The notes under the pieces: generated by a model
Seen by the model: the letters and a program-made list of their open reading frames with translations, nothing else
What the model was told of the DNA's origin: nothing
The model's database searches: none
Part shown: piece by piece, positions 1 through 12,570 of the stretch
How the letters are laid out: each line of letters opens with the position of its first letter
Numbering within the stretch: the stretch's first letter is position 1
Position numbers and translations under genes: made by a program
Origin: Symsagittifera roscoffensis
Lineage: Eukaryota > Xenacoelomorpha > Acoela > Convolutidae
Direction of reading: 5' to 3'
Assembly: GCF_963678635.1 (NCBI RefSeq)
Contig: NC_087067.1
Span: 30,662,401-30,726,400 of the forward strand
Length of the DNA stretch: 64,000 bases

Positions 1-1185
1 TTGATGCATTTACACACTCAACCCAGTACCCCCTTGTAATGCTTACTATACATATACAACACTCTACGAACACTGGATAGCTAAATTCGGATTACCCGAA
101 CTCCTGCCACAGACAATGGCACCGAATTTATTAATAACGAAATAATCACATTATGCCACTTATATAAGAATAAACATATCTCATGCACCTTGGACAAATG
201 GATTAGTCGAAGGTATGGACCGTTCACTACAAGAATATCTCAGATGTATCATTAATGGAAATGATATACGATACACCGAATGGTCAACGGATGTAAAGTT
301 ATTTCCTTTATCATATAGTTCACAAATTACAACAACACTAGGAATGTCACCAGATGAAATGGTATTCAACCAAAAACCACGAAAACTAATAACAGCAAAC
401 GCCCATAAAAATGCACAAGGCTATTGCCAACCAAATAAAGATTCAATTTGTTACAACTTACCACTACACATCCATGATGAAGACCACTTTCAACTTCCAC
501 AAATTTCAAAATTAGCTTTCGGTACACACAACAAATGGATTTTAAATAGAGATAAAAACACAACGAAGTTTATCAAAAAATAACAAAAAAACTGTTACAA
601 AGGCAAAACATAAATAATCAAATCAATTCACCCTTTACACCAGAAACAGATCTAAAAAGTGGAACATTTATTTTAATTCCAATTTTCACAACACAAATAT
701 GAATTTCCAAAAAATTACAACCACTCTGAAAAGGACCATATCAAATAATTGATAAACCCACTGATGTAACATACAAACTTACTGACTCAATTAAAAAAGA
801 AAGTGCTCAGCATCGAAATAACCTATTACCCTATTATCCTAAAGAATATGCACTCCGTGAATTAACTCACTTATATTCTTTTACAGGTTTAAAAAGTGTT
901 CAAAACAATTCAAAAAATGAACAAAATCAAAACACTGATGAACAGATAAATTCAAAATCAAACCAACAAAAAGAATTAGTTCACCAAACATCTCCTAAAC
1001 CAAAGACAAAAACATCTCAAAAAGAAAGAATAAATAGGAAAATGACAGAAAAAGTTCTACCACAGGATCAAAAAGAGAAATTTGAACATAGAGAATTATC
1101 ACGACTTAGAAGTCAGCCACGAAAAAATTATAAAACCTTCATTCCACAATCTAAAATAAGTAAGAAAGTTGAATTTCGAAAATAA
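1..1185 (+). pseudogene. Ty3/gypsy-type integrase, C-terminal part, broken
   Basis: Catalytic-core remains are readable from about 100: a TDNGTEF block with the second catalytic Asp, then a tryptophan/NGLVEG block with the final Glu near 190-210. An open stretch from 215 to 583 (frame 2) follows. After a frame change near 600-740 a GPY/F-type module appears (PTDVTYKL, then HRNNLLPYYPKE), with a lysine- and glutamine-rich tail ending at 1183-1185. Integrases insert retroelement cDNA into chromosomes. The N-terminal zinc-binding part and all upstream pol lie outside the window. Stops near 90-180 and at least one frameshift make it a relic. The GPY/F module and the order relative to the envelope-like gene point to Ty3/gypsy rather than BEL/Pao; this is family knowledge, not a search result. 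Confidence 0.75.
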
Positions 1186-2203
1186 ATTTAACTCTCATTA
1201 TTTATTACCTTCTTTTTAATTATTTTGAACATACACATTTTCAAAATAACATGCTGAAAAGCACTTGAGAACCAATAGAAATCATTCCGAATCACCAGTT
1301 TATTTATAGTGACACGACTCTATTAGCTATCGAAACTATAACTATAACTTCATGACCTACAGGTCAAAAATAAGCAAACCGCTACAAAATGACAACCAAA
1401 AAAAACAATCTCAATATTACAACCCTCCCCTATCAAGTAGTACAAAGATCAACAATATTTTCCCAACTTAGAGCTCAAAAACCCTCCAAGCAAAAATATT
1501 AAATTAGCCTAGAGAAAAAAAGCACATGATCATTTAGCCTAAAGGACAAATATTTTTAGATACCCCCAATCATTCCATAAATAAAAACAAAACCAAGAAG
1601 ATCTTCCCGACACCGCAAAATATTACCACAACAATATTTGACAAAACCCAATCCACTTGTAAAAAAAAACAATAAATAATCCGACCACACTTGAATTTAG
1701 CCCTAAAAAATTAAAAAAGATTTGACAAACCAAAACATTTCTTAAATGCTTCTTTCTACGACAGTCAACAAATTTAAATAACTCTTTTCAAACTTTTTCA
1801 TAAAACTTTCTTACTTTCTGAAATTTTGCATTATATTTTTAGCTGATACCTTAGAAACTTTGATAATTCTTTTGAAAACTTTTTGCAACCTTTTTTAAAA
1901 TTTTATTTTCACTATTCGAAGTATATATATACCTTTCCAAAATTCTTGATAACCTCCTCAGGTACGATAACTCAATAGCTATTTAAATGTTTCAAAATCT
2001 ATTTAGTAGAACCGATGTTTTTCTACTATTCATAATTTTTCTCACATTTTAACATCATTCATATTGACAATAAGCAAATGCATGAAAAAGGGAATCATCA
2101 GATTTGCATTAGCCACCATTCTTTTGTTTCTTTTTTATGAAGATTACTGGAGTAAACATAAGTTTTCATCATAAAAGATTCCACTCTTAGAAATTTTTCA
2201 AAA
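1186..2203. other. A/T-rich spacer between integrase and next ORF
   Basis: Dense in stops in all frames, A- and T-rich, with no motif I can name. By position it would be the untranslated spacer between pol and the downstream ORFs of the retroelement. Confidence 0.5.
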
Positions 2204-3268
2204 TTGCTAATCAACAAACCCCACACCAGTCCTCACCGACAACATCCCAAAAAAAACCCAACAACTCCCACAAACACCGAAAACCTACAATCATCTACAC
2301 GCAATTCTTTCCAAGACAATCCATATACTTTTAAAGAAAGACACGCACGATTATCCGAAGCATTAGAACCAGTTGTTCGCCAAGCACCTTTGAGCGAACC
2401 ACAATACGAACCAACATATAACATATACCCACACCTACAACAAGATCTTAACAGAGAAAGACCCATTAGCCAAAATCAAAACAAACTCGAAATAAATAGA
2501 CAATTTGTACATCCGAGACGAAACAGAAATTTTCAAACTCCCAGAGTTCATTTTAATATACCTTTAGACCTCTCTAGTAGCACACTACCAGATACTCCTC
2601 CAACTGCTTCACAACAAAGCACTTCATATATTCCATCAGACTACTTAGGTTCAACTCCCACATCAGAACAAATTCGAGAAAATCCTTTTAATCCCCCATC
2701 AACCACAGAACGTCTTCCATATTGGGTAACGCACACTCACATCCAAGGTGATTTAAATTTAGTAAACGAACCGATTGACGTTTCATCTGATACCACACTA
2801 TCAACATTACCAGAAACCCTTTTCCTTCCTTCAACACCTTCCTAAAGTCAAATGTCACCAACACTTTTTCCCCTAAGTTTTCCTACAATTTTTGATTCAC
2901 GATATCAAGAACAATCATCTAATAATATACCACTACGATTAGATAAGAACACATTTGTAGCACCTCCACCATTATTTGGTCAACATCAAGAAAGTAGCAG
3001 ACTACACAATTGGGCACTAAATAGATTACAATACAGACAAGATATCCACAAAGATATACAAGAACATAACATCCAAATACTTCAACAAGGTAGTCTCACA
3101 CTAAAATTCGAACTTACAGTAAGACTAAATATTATTGTTCAACATCCACTTCCATTAGCCCCTCCCAATATAACAGCTCAATTTTTACCTCCTCCGCTTA
3201 TAACAACAAAAACATATATAATTACGATAGATATACTAAAAGACAATCGGATACATAACTTTTTATAA
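2204..3268 (+). pseudogene. disordered Pro/Thr/Ser/Gln-rich retroelement ORF, one stop
   Basis: One frame is open from 2204 to 3268 except for a stop at 2843-2845; a second ATG follows at 2852. The first part (213 codons) is rich in P, T, S, Q and N, looks unstructured and has no transmembrane segment. The second part (138 codons) contains an amphipathic stretch around HNWALNRLQYRQDIHK and a proline-rich end. I do not recognise the family. It lies directly upstream of the envelope-like gene in the same frame and shares its A-rich codon use, so it is probably an accessory or spliced-leader exon of the same element. Function unknown. Confidence 0.4.
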
Positions 3269-3292
3269 CCCATACTCAGGATTATCATACAA

Positions 3293-5703
3293 ATGTATAT
3301 TCTAAAGACATTCACTTTTCAACACCTTCTTTTTCTTATTTTTTCCGAGCCATACCAAAATCCTTCTCCTCGCACAGGACCTCAGGATCTACTAGTAACA
3401 CACTACGATTGTGAAGAAAACGAACAAAAAACACTACATAAATATGCTATCAATCAAGTAACACAATGTAAAGCCGAACCACAAGCTATAGAAACCACAA
3501 ATGTAATAGCTACGTTATACTCAAAAACCCGAGCAACAACACTAACAGGACACAAATTTACAGCAACATTTTCCGAAAAGAAAGTACATTGCTCACAAGT
3601 TTCAAACGGAAACAAAAACAGATTATACCATGAATCTTTCTATAAAAGTAACATCAAAGACTATTACAACTCAGTCCCGAAGACTGTAAAAACGAATTAA
3701 AGAGACTAAACCTTACACCAAATATTGTCACAAACAGAAAACTTGTAATTTTTCAAGTTCTCCAGACTTAGCACATCAAGCCGACCTGAAAAACACCATG
3801 GTCACATTCGACTAGATACAAAATTACCTTTCCATGGAGCACATGGATGATCAACATACGATCTTCATGATGAAAATTGGATACCACACATTGGAATAAA
3901 TAATTCCTCAAACTGCAAAGCAGATACAAAAAAAGGATACCAAGAAATAATGTTTTTCGATTGGAAAATACAACTTGAAAAAGTACAAATTACACGCGAC
4001 TTAAAAGCCGACACAATACGTTATCAAGGCATAGCACTCCCTTGTAAAAACTACCAAGGATATTGCGATCCTATAACACGCACACAAGCAACCATTGTTT
4101 GGTTTCCCGAAAAAACCTGTACACTTTTCCAAGTAGCAAAGATGCATGCTAGAATGATTAAGTTTAACCAGAAATATTTCATTGAATCAATCCCGTATGA
4201 AGATTTAACCCCTGACCAAATCAGAAGTACAAATCATAAGTTTAGAAACCTCCACAATATAGAGAATAAATTAACACGTTTCCAAATATACCAAGAAACA
4301 GAACTCGCTTGGAAATACAACAAACCACTTTACAAAACACAATATTCAGAAATTCTTGTCGAATACAAAAATGGTTTCGACATGAATACAGGAAATTTAA
4401 CCAAACGGCGACATTTCACTCATATACCGATGAAAACTAATACGTTTCAGTAAAATTTCAAAAGAATGCAGGACGAATTAAAACCACAAGACACAGAAAG
4501 TACACGTTTACAAAAACTATCACTTATGAACAGCACATATTTTGGCGCAATTCATTATGACATACACTTAGACATGAAATTAGACTACACAAAAAGCAGA
4601 ATTTTTCAAGAAATGTCATTATCACAACTAGAAACACTACACTAATTATGTGAAATTGAAAGAACACAATTTCTACAATCACTCGCACTAGCAGTTCTAA
4701 AAATATCATATGCAGGATATTTATTATCCGGATATAGACCAAACTTCATTGATTATGAAGGAAACAATCTATGGTATTACACTTGTACCAAAAAAGTATC
4801 ACCTTTGTATGTTTTTGAAGATAAACGATGTTATAGAAGAATCCCAAGAATCCACAAAAACAAAGTACAGTTTGTTGATACGCTTTCAAGAAGAAGTTAT
4901 TTTTGGGATACAACAATCCGCTGTGAATCAAAAAATAGCCACAAGGTAGTACAATTAAACCCCGAAGAAGAAAAATACTATCTACTCACACCCTATCCAA
5001 CACTAATTCAACCATTAAAAAAGTTTTCACCTGAAAGTATTAGAGCTATTGCCCGCAACCCAAATATCGATTTATAATCGATCGGCATCTACTCTAAATC
5101 AGACATACAACACCACATTTGTACACAACATTTTCAGGAACTACTTACAAAATTGGATACTATACAACGACAACCAAAAGACCAGAATTTACGCAAACTA
5201 GCAGAAACAGCAGGAATTTCAGACATCTACGCACAAGATTACAGCGGTTACTTTAAAGATATTAAAGATTACTTTTATTTAAATGGCCAAAAATATCGAC
5301 CACAGGATAGTTCATCGATCAATATTTTTGGTTTTGTAAATCTGAAAAACGAACTTTTTGCCTTTCTAGGATGGCCCTATTACATCTTAGAAAGATTGAC
5401 TATATTATACGCAATGTTTAATTTTATAGGATTTCTTTTCTCTCTATTTAAAGGAATCTATAACACATGCGCAATACATACACAAGGAAACAGACAAGCA
5501 AGTGTAGCACGTATAATTTTTGCAGGATTTTTTGGAATTTTCTCCACATCAATAAACAAAATATTTTAGATGCACAAATAAAAGAATATAACAAAAAAAC
5601 AGCAACTACACCAAACACATATGACGAATCAATACACAATACAAACAAATTACCCACAGCATCACAATTACCAAGTTTAAATCGTAATCATCCATTATCA
5701 TAG
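3293..5703 (+). pseudogene. envelope-like membrane glycoprotein of the retroelement, broken
   Basis: Starts with a hydrophobic signal-like segment (about residues 3-18 of the ORF at 3293) and continues in one frame to 5569. In-frame TAA codons lie at 3698-3700, 4451-4453, 4643-4645 and 5075-5077, and there is a local frame slip at about 3660-3800. Cysteine pairs recur (for example CKNYQGYC near 4050 and CYRRIPR near 4830). A long hydrophobic C-terminal anchor (YYILERLTILYAMFNFIGFL, near 5380-5440) is followed by a basic/polar tail that continues in another frame to 5703. Signal, Cys-rich ectodomain, anchor and tail, placed after integrase, are the layout of a retroelement env. The Cys pattern reminds me of chuvirus-type (class III fusion) glycoproteins, but that is unverified. 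The number of stops makes it non-functional. Confidence 0.6.
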
Positions 5704-5880
5704 TACCACGAAATTTTTGAAATTTAGCACTCGCAAAAATTACAAGTTTAAGACCAAATCATATTCAAAGTCCAAATCACCATATAGTAACACAACAACC
5801 ACAAAGTGACGACACATATGAACAAATAATCGAACAACCCCAAACCACAAAATTTCAATCTCAGAACAATCATTTTTTTA
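5704..5880 (+). other. degraded junction between env tail and accessory ORF
   Basis: Frame 3 is open only in pieces here (polar, Gln/Thr-rich, ending near a T7 run at about 5873-5879). The following ORF continues in frame 1, so an indel in the T run probably separates parts of one reading frame. Confidence 0.35.
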
Positions 5881-7534
5881 GCCCACGATGAGCCGACAAA
5901 TTGGATCCCTTCACCGCTCAATTTCCCATCCAGCCAATCTCCAAAAACTCCCATCATCCCACTTTTTGCTTTCTCGCCACCTGAATTACCCCATATTAAG
6001 ACATCATCCGGCATGGATTCTGATGTTAACTCAGACATCACACTTTTTCATACAATCTCCCAATTTGATTATTCAGATTTAGAAACCCCTGACGAATTCG
6101 CAAACTCAGAACCCAGCCCGTCATTATTTTTTCAACCCCACTTCCAACCCATCCACTCCCAAGCCCAAACTGACTCCCCCATTACTATCTCTCATATTTC
6201 CCAATTGACACCCACATACTCCCCCTTTACGAATGAACGCTCCAACAACAGTTCCCCAGATACCACACAAATATCATATGACCTAAACCACCTAATAACA
6301 CTACAACAACAAGTACAACACCCTCACACCCTAACCATTCATCAATTATTGTCAACCATAACATCATCAAACCCATTATTTCCTATACCTTCTTCAGATT
6401 ATACCCTTTCTTTAGCCCAATCCTCAACATCAACCCAATCATCATCCACTACTAGCCGTGCATATAGAACTTCCGAAAGAAAATTTCCTAATCACCCGTT
6501 TCCCTCTAAACCCGGAATAGCCCGCAATAATGTAAACCACCCTTACCATACTAATACTCGTCAACATGTCGATGAGCATGTTTTAATCCCCACACTCCAT
6601 TGGACATCATTTTACCTTTTCTGAAACCCACTTTGTATACCACTCATTAACACACCTCAGGAAATAGAAAAAAGTAAAAATGACCGTTTTAGACTAACTA
6701 CAGCACTAACACCTCAACAATTTACGCACGTAGGATACAAAAAACTGTTGAAAATATTCACCGCACCCCGAGCTAACGAATACTCCATTGAGCACTATGA
6801 CCATAATATCATCCGACCCAACCAAGATCAATTCCTCGACGACGATAAGTTTGCTAATCCGCAACTAACCGAAAAATTTTCCATTCAAACACCTTACATT
6901 TTTACACTAAACTCAAAAGATAAAAGCCACGATCACATCATTTCCGAAGCACTAATCGACATTCAAGCTTATGAATTATTTTACGAAAAATTTGAATTTC
7001 TTTCACTAACATTCCACTTCCTCACTCCAAAAGAACGAGACTTGCACTGTTCACACGACATCATGTTAAGAACTAAACAGACACATATTTACACTTACTA
7101 TAAAATCATTCAAAATCACTTTGACTTACATACACCATCACGACAACCCCATCATTGCTATCAATTTATTAACTCTAAATACACATCACCATTTTTTCTT
7201 AACCACACATACTGCATTAAAAATACTACTTTTCAAGGCATCCTCCGTAACTATGACCCCATAACCCAAATGTATATATTTTGTCCACTAACCAAGACCT
7301 TCTGTAACCAATGAAGAAGAATCCCGACTACTCATTGTCCCGCATGAAAATATACAACCTGTAGAAATCCCAATTTTAGAACTTATCCGCAACACTAAAT
7401 ATAATCACAAGCTTTTTAACCTTATCCAGCACACACATCATGAATTGTCCATTGGCACTGAAGAACTAAAGATCATTAAGGCACTTCAATTGTTTTGGCC
7501 ACTGTTTCATACTAACGCAACATTCGCATATTAG
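5881..7534 (+). pseudogene. accessory ORF of the env-bearing element, broken
   Basis: Frame 1 is open from 5881 to 7314 apart from one TGA at 6622-6624. At about 7305-7315 the reading continues in frame 2 to a TAG at 7532-7534. The first about 240 codons are Pro/Ser/Thr/Gln-rich and look disordered. The rest looks globular (YELFYEKFEFLSLTFHFL, later LIRNTKYNHKLFNLIQH). I do not recognise the family. No membrane segment or zinc finger is visible. Its place after env is unusual, since env is normally the last ORF of Ty3/gypsy elements. Either this is an extra gene or the 5' part of a second element that has lost its boundary. Confidence 0.45.
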
Positions 7535-9300
7535 CAAAGCTACTAACCACATCAGATGCTATACACAAAATCTTCCCTCATGGCTTCTTTCCCGATGACT
7601 AGGTAAGTATGAATTAAATAATATATAAACTAATAAATTTGAAACTAATCTAACCATTCCTTATTACAAGTTTTTTCTTTTTCTTTAGTCTTTAGATCAC
7701 GATCATCTACAAAAAGGAAAACAAAATAAAAATTACAAACTCTTTCATAAATTATAAACTTCCATTGACAAACCGCACTAAATGGTGCAGTAAAATTTCT
7801 TCTCTAGAGTAGTAAAATAATCTATAATTTTTTCCCCATTGTAATAAATCTATAAACAATGAAAATAACTTAATAATTTAAATTCCCACAATGCAATAAT
7901 TTTAACTTTTCAGTAGTAAATCTATACAAATGCAAGCAGTACTAACCTTTTAAAGACAAAATTCACTCGCACACAAATTCTATCCACACTCGCACAGCTC
8001 GCCCGAGACGAATTGTTTAAAATAATGATTTCAAGTTTTAACTTTCGCTAACAAAAACTCAAACTAATAATAACAAATTTTTAACTTTCTTTTAACCAGG
8101 TTGGAAAGGAATTATATATAAATCCCACCTAGCCAACGCAGCTTCCTAAACACCATGAACCACAAACTAACAGCATGACTAAGAAAAGAAAATCCAAGGT
8201 ACCCAAACCGGATTAAACAAGCTTAAAGAACCCGATAAATTATTCTTTTGAAGACTATTGATAAGTCTAAAAAGAAAGAATAAAACACCAAAAAACTGAA
8301 AGACAAACCCAAACCAAACAACTTGCTTTTTGAGAAAAGGACACAACTAAAACAACAAAAGGGAAAAAATCAGTTACAAACACAACATAAAAAGTTAACA
8401 CCAAACAGGACCCCATAAAAAACCAGCATGAAATCATACGCTCACTCCTGGCCTAACCCACCAGAAGAGGACGTCCTGAGCATGCTTAATAGCCGGCCTA
8501 ATCCACCGTGCTAAAACCCACGCTTTGTGACTCGCTCCCTATTTTTGACAAGAGGTACTCAAGTGTGAGTAACTCTTCAAAAATAACAGAACTAAAATAA
8601 AAGCTTTTATGATAAAAACTAATAAAAAATGTGATCTAAAAAAACAGAACTAACTAAACATTGATTTATGTAAATTCTATAATGCAGTAATATAGATCAT
8701 ACAAAATCACGAAGACGAGCATCAAGAAACAAAAACAACCCCATCACACTCAATCCACAGAATGGCTAAACACAACCGATATGCCGCTCACAACCACAAC
8801 CCAAAGGATTTGAAGTACGACTTGACACCGAAGCAAAGGACTACATTGAATCAGACCAATGACCACCTCGATGTTCAAGTATACGTACAGATCCAAGTTA
8901 CAAGGCTTTCCCTCCAAACTCGAGCTTAAACAAGATGGAAGCACAGTTCTCTATGCCGATCAAGAACAAACTATCATAACAAACCATTTGGAAATCAGAT
9001 AGATTTTGTTGGTGGTCACAGTCATTGTTGAATGACAGAATGACATCTACGATTCCAGCTTCCTGGAGCTTTCACCTCCAGGAAAGGAATAGAAATGATG
9101 CTCGCGAAATACAAACGATCATCATCCATCCTCCATTACAGATAGAAGTCAAAAGAACAAAAACTCTGTAAACCCCGGATGGGTGGAACCAGATCCAAAC
9201 TATATATTATAATTGGTTATAATTTAGATGTTTTATCCTTATAAAATATTAAAGACTAAGCAATCACACTCCATCAAACTATCAACCCACTTATTAGTAA
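7535..9300. other. non-coding, possible LTR/promoter region of the env-bearing element
   Basis: No convincing ORF. A TATA-like ATTATATATAAATCCCACC lies at about 8110-8130. It is followed by a more GC-rich patch at 8435-8545 (GGCCTAACCCACCAGAAG, GCCGGCCTAATCCACC) that could be R/U5. Short polar coding shreds at 8750-8990 on the plus strand are broken by stops. Without the 5' LTR in the window an LTR cannot be delimited. Confidence 0.3.
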
Positions 9301-9328
9301 GTGCTGAAATTACTTGTAATTTCAGCAC
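9301..9328. repeat. perfect inverted repeat, 12-bp arms, 4-nt loop
   Basis: GTGCTGAAATTA, then CTTG, then TAATTTCAGCAC: the arms are exact reverse complements. It can form a hairpin in DNA or RNA. It is followed by T- and A-rich sequence without a run of T that would suggest a transcription terminator. It may be a relic of transposon ends that came together. Confidence 0.85.
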
Positions 9329-11040
9329 CAGAGCATTTTGAATTTAACTTACAACTTAGTTGCTTTCTCCAAGAGACCGACTCGTAACAAAACCAGTATA
9401 CTCTAGATCTATTGAGAGTAAGAGATATAAGAGTAAGATTAAGATCGGTATTAGACTAAGAAGTTGCACAATTCTATCCGGCTGAAAATAAGATAGCGTG
9501 ACGAGCAGACGGTGTACTGTACGGTATTTTTATGAAAGCTTATATCGTTTCGCAAAACGTTAAAGTTATTATCGAGCAATGAAACTTCAAAAAATTTCAA
9601 GTGGCGCTGACCAACTGAATCGCTTCTAAAAAAGTTTGAATTCACAAAAAGTGATTCACAAAATAGGTAATATTTTAAGTTTTCTCAATAGCAAACAAAA
9701 AAACTTGCATTCATCTAACGCAAACTATTCAAGCGACCAAAAAAAAACAGTTGACTCACCTACATCATTTTCCCGCAAATGATTTGGGGAGGACAAAAAT
9801 TTGGTCCAATTTCCTATATTATTTTAGTTTCATTCAATGATAAGTTTTCAGAAAAATTAACAAGAACTATTAAAATTTTGGAAAAACTTATTCAAATTGC
9901 TAATAAATCCTGTATTTACCGAGGATGCCTAAAACTTCAGCGTTGACCTAATTTATGCATTTGTCAAGTTGAAAGTTGTAGTTATCCAGAACTTCGAATG
10001 AATGGAACTTCTAGAATATTCGTGCCTTTTGCTTTAACATTGTCCCGAGCATTTGTGTAAAACCATTTTTCCCTGCAGAGAGGCCTAAACATTGTTTCCA
10101 TTTAAATGAAAGTTGGTAGATATCAGAGCTCAATTCCTGCAAAGTTCTCAAAGTTCTCAGATCTCAAAGTTCCTGCAACAAGCAAAAACAAACTGTGCTG
10201 CGACAACCACCTCGAGTTGAACCCCCGCCGACCCAAAGGCCCCCCTCTGTGCTATTTTAAGATCTCCCTTTTTGACAGACGGACCCTAGTTTTTTCTAAA
10301 AGTGTCTTCGGCGCCATTATATACTTATTTTGAGGGGTCTTTTTTGGCCGTTTTTTTTTTTCAAAAAGTTTGTTTAAATTAAGGTCCTCGACCCTAGCGG
10401 TGCAGAAAATGCGCCCCCTCGAGAAAATCCGCCCCTGTTTAGTTGATCCAATATTGCGCGCTTACAAACTAATGAAAAGTCTAGGAATTATTGTTTTATA
10501 ATTAGATTATAAGAGCAAAATTGGAGTGTCTAGAGGTGGTTATCGCACCACAGTTTGTGCGTGCTTGTTTTTCAGTGTGATTCAAAAAACCCAACTGTCC
10601 ACAAAAGCACAATAAAACTGCAGACAATTCTTTATCAGGCGCGGAGGCACAAGCTACGCTGCTCCATGAAGAGATGAGCTGCTAGTATTTTGGTTCTTTC
10701 CCTGGTGAATAAACAGTCTTCGTTCAAAATATGTCAATTGTAGAACTTGACATAGTTCTGCGTCTTTTCATGAGATTAACGGAGTACTAAACGAAACAAT
10801 TACCATAATTTTCTCCCGCAGATGCCATTGATTTTGATTGTTCTTCCAAATAATTGTTTTGAAAAGACAAAAAACTTCTTCGAATATAATATAGTTGGCG
10901 CGCTCCATTGAGAAAAGTCATAAAAACTATAATTTAACACCTGAAATTGGATTTAATTCCTTACAGAGTTGAAAAACTGAACGTTGCCGTTAAACAATAG
11001 CATCATCAGTTTTCACACTTAATTGAAAAAAAAAGTATAC
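9329..11040. other. non-coding, upstream region of the peptide gene
   Basis: Mostly AT-rich. A more GC-rich patch at about 10190-10250 gives an open frame of 75 codons (10106-10333) with Pro/Lys-rich content and no recognisable domain, probably chance. The last about 300 bases are the likely promoter region of the gene starting at 11060; I cannot place a clear TATA box. Confidence 0.4.
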
Positions 11041-11048
11041 AATTTCAG
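11041..11048 (+). promoter_or_regulatory. splice acceptor (cis or spliced-leader) before the peptide gene
   Basis: AATTTCAG ends 11 bases before the ATG at 11060 and is preceded by an A/T-rich tract. In nematodes such a site close to the start codon is typical of spliced-leader trans-splicing. It could equally be the 3' end of a 5'-UTR intron. Confidence 0.45.
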
Positions 11049-11059
11049 TCAGGAACAAA

Positions 11060-12242
11060 ATGCAGCTTCTTAACAGCGATCAATCCTCTCCCCACAAAAA
11101 GTGGACTGTTACTTTTGCTACTATTGTTACTTTGGCGATCACAACTACTTTTGCGAGAAGTCTGGATGACAATGGTTAGTACGCGAATGTCTGAAACGTA
11201 AAGGATATCTAAGAATGGGTTGAAATGGTAACGTTCTAAGTATCAAAATTACCTTTTCTTTTGAGTTAATAAGTCATGTTATATTTTCATAAGTCAAATG
11301 CTTTTTTAAAAAGAAAAAAAAATTTGTAACAACTTTTAAATGCAGGCTTTGGGGGTGAAGAAAACCTTACTGATCGCAATTCTGCAAAAAAAATTCACAC
11401 GTTTTAACAAATAGACACAGATTTGCTTTATGTATGTCATGTCACCAGTCCCCTCAATCATTTGGCCTTGAACCTTACATTAAAGGTCAAAAATGCTACT
11501 TGAACAAACTCAAACATGATCGGCTCGAGAACGAAATACATTTTTCCAGATAAATTTAATATTGACCAAATTTAATTGAAGTCATGCGTTCAAAGTGTTT
11601 CAATGGATTTTAATCGCCCGCTTGTATTTACAATTAAGACCACATACCCTTCCTATTTTTTCTCGTAACTAATTATTGACTATTAATGTAACCAGGCGTG
11701 AGTTTAGGATTCTTCGTGGGGCTGTTTTTCTGAAAAAAGTTGGTCAAATGATTTTCCTAGTTCTTCCAAAACACTATAAATACCCTATTTTGCCAATTTT
11801 TGAGAAAAGGGTTAAAGATGAGTTTTAACACACTTTTTGGATTGTTCTGATTGAAAAGTTGCATGTTCCGTGTATTTTAGTGTGTTCCTACCCCCTCAAA
11901 TTTAGAGTATCTTTTTAGAAAAAAGTTAAGGGCTATAGCCGACCAAACAAGGATATCAAAAAATATCACTAAAGATGGACACTTGGTGTGGTCAGTGGGT
12001 CGAATTTGAAATCCTCAACTGATTTTATCTCCGTTCTCTTTCTTTTAGACGCATCTTCAGACAGACCACGGACTCTGGTAAGGCATTATCACGACAACAG
12101 CTTCATCCTAATGCCGCCCAGATCTATCCAGAGACAACTGCTCTCTGGCCATCTAGCATCGGAAGACAGTGTGGAGAAGCGTCTCTCCGACAGCAAAGAA
12201 ATGGAAGCTCGCGGAGATCCGTGGAAAATCCGGTTCAGATGA
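11060..12242 (+). CDS. putative secreted (neuro)peptide precursor, two exons
   Basis: Exon 1 is 11060-11174 (38 codons plus one base); the donor GTTAGT starts at 11175. Exon 2 is 12049-12242, preceded by TTCTTTTAG; the phase matches exactly, giving 102 residues and a TGA stop. Residues about 16-32 form a hydrophobic core (TVTFATIVTLAITTTFA), a plausible signal peptide cleaved near Ala32/Arg33. The rest is polar with Arg/Lys-Arg processing-type sites, notably EKR near residues 81-83, and ends GDPWKIRFR, reminiscent of short regulatory peptides but lacking the terminal Gly needed for amidation. There are no cysteines, which argues against a toxin or an insulin-like fold. It is the only host-type gene I can support in the window. 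The family is not recognised; secretion and processing are inferred from sequence only. Confidence 0.55.
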
Positions 12243-12570
12243 TTTTCCTATATCACCGAAATGCGAAAATATTTATATCAATTAGACTGATTGAATTCCA
12301 TTTGTTCTCCAGTTGAAAAGTCACACTTAATCAGCTAATTGAAATGTGCCAGTTGTAAAAAGAAACTGTCGAACGTAGTTTTTGTTAGTTAAGTGAAGGT
12401 TAAGTTACTTTTTAAGTTAAATTTTTGACAAAAACAGCCAGTTTTCGATAAAATTCTCAACCGCTCCCATAGTTCAGACACGATTTGCCATCAGCTGTTT
12501 TTTTACAGTTGCTGTGTGAAATTAGGCGCTTTATAGAATAGTAATTACGAAATAGGAACGTAATAGGTAA
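12243..12570. other. 3' flank of the peptide gene
   Basis: AT-rich, no ORF. I see no AATAAA within about 300 bases of the stop, so the polyadenylation site is unplaced. Confidence 0.4.
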
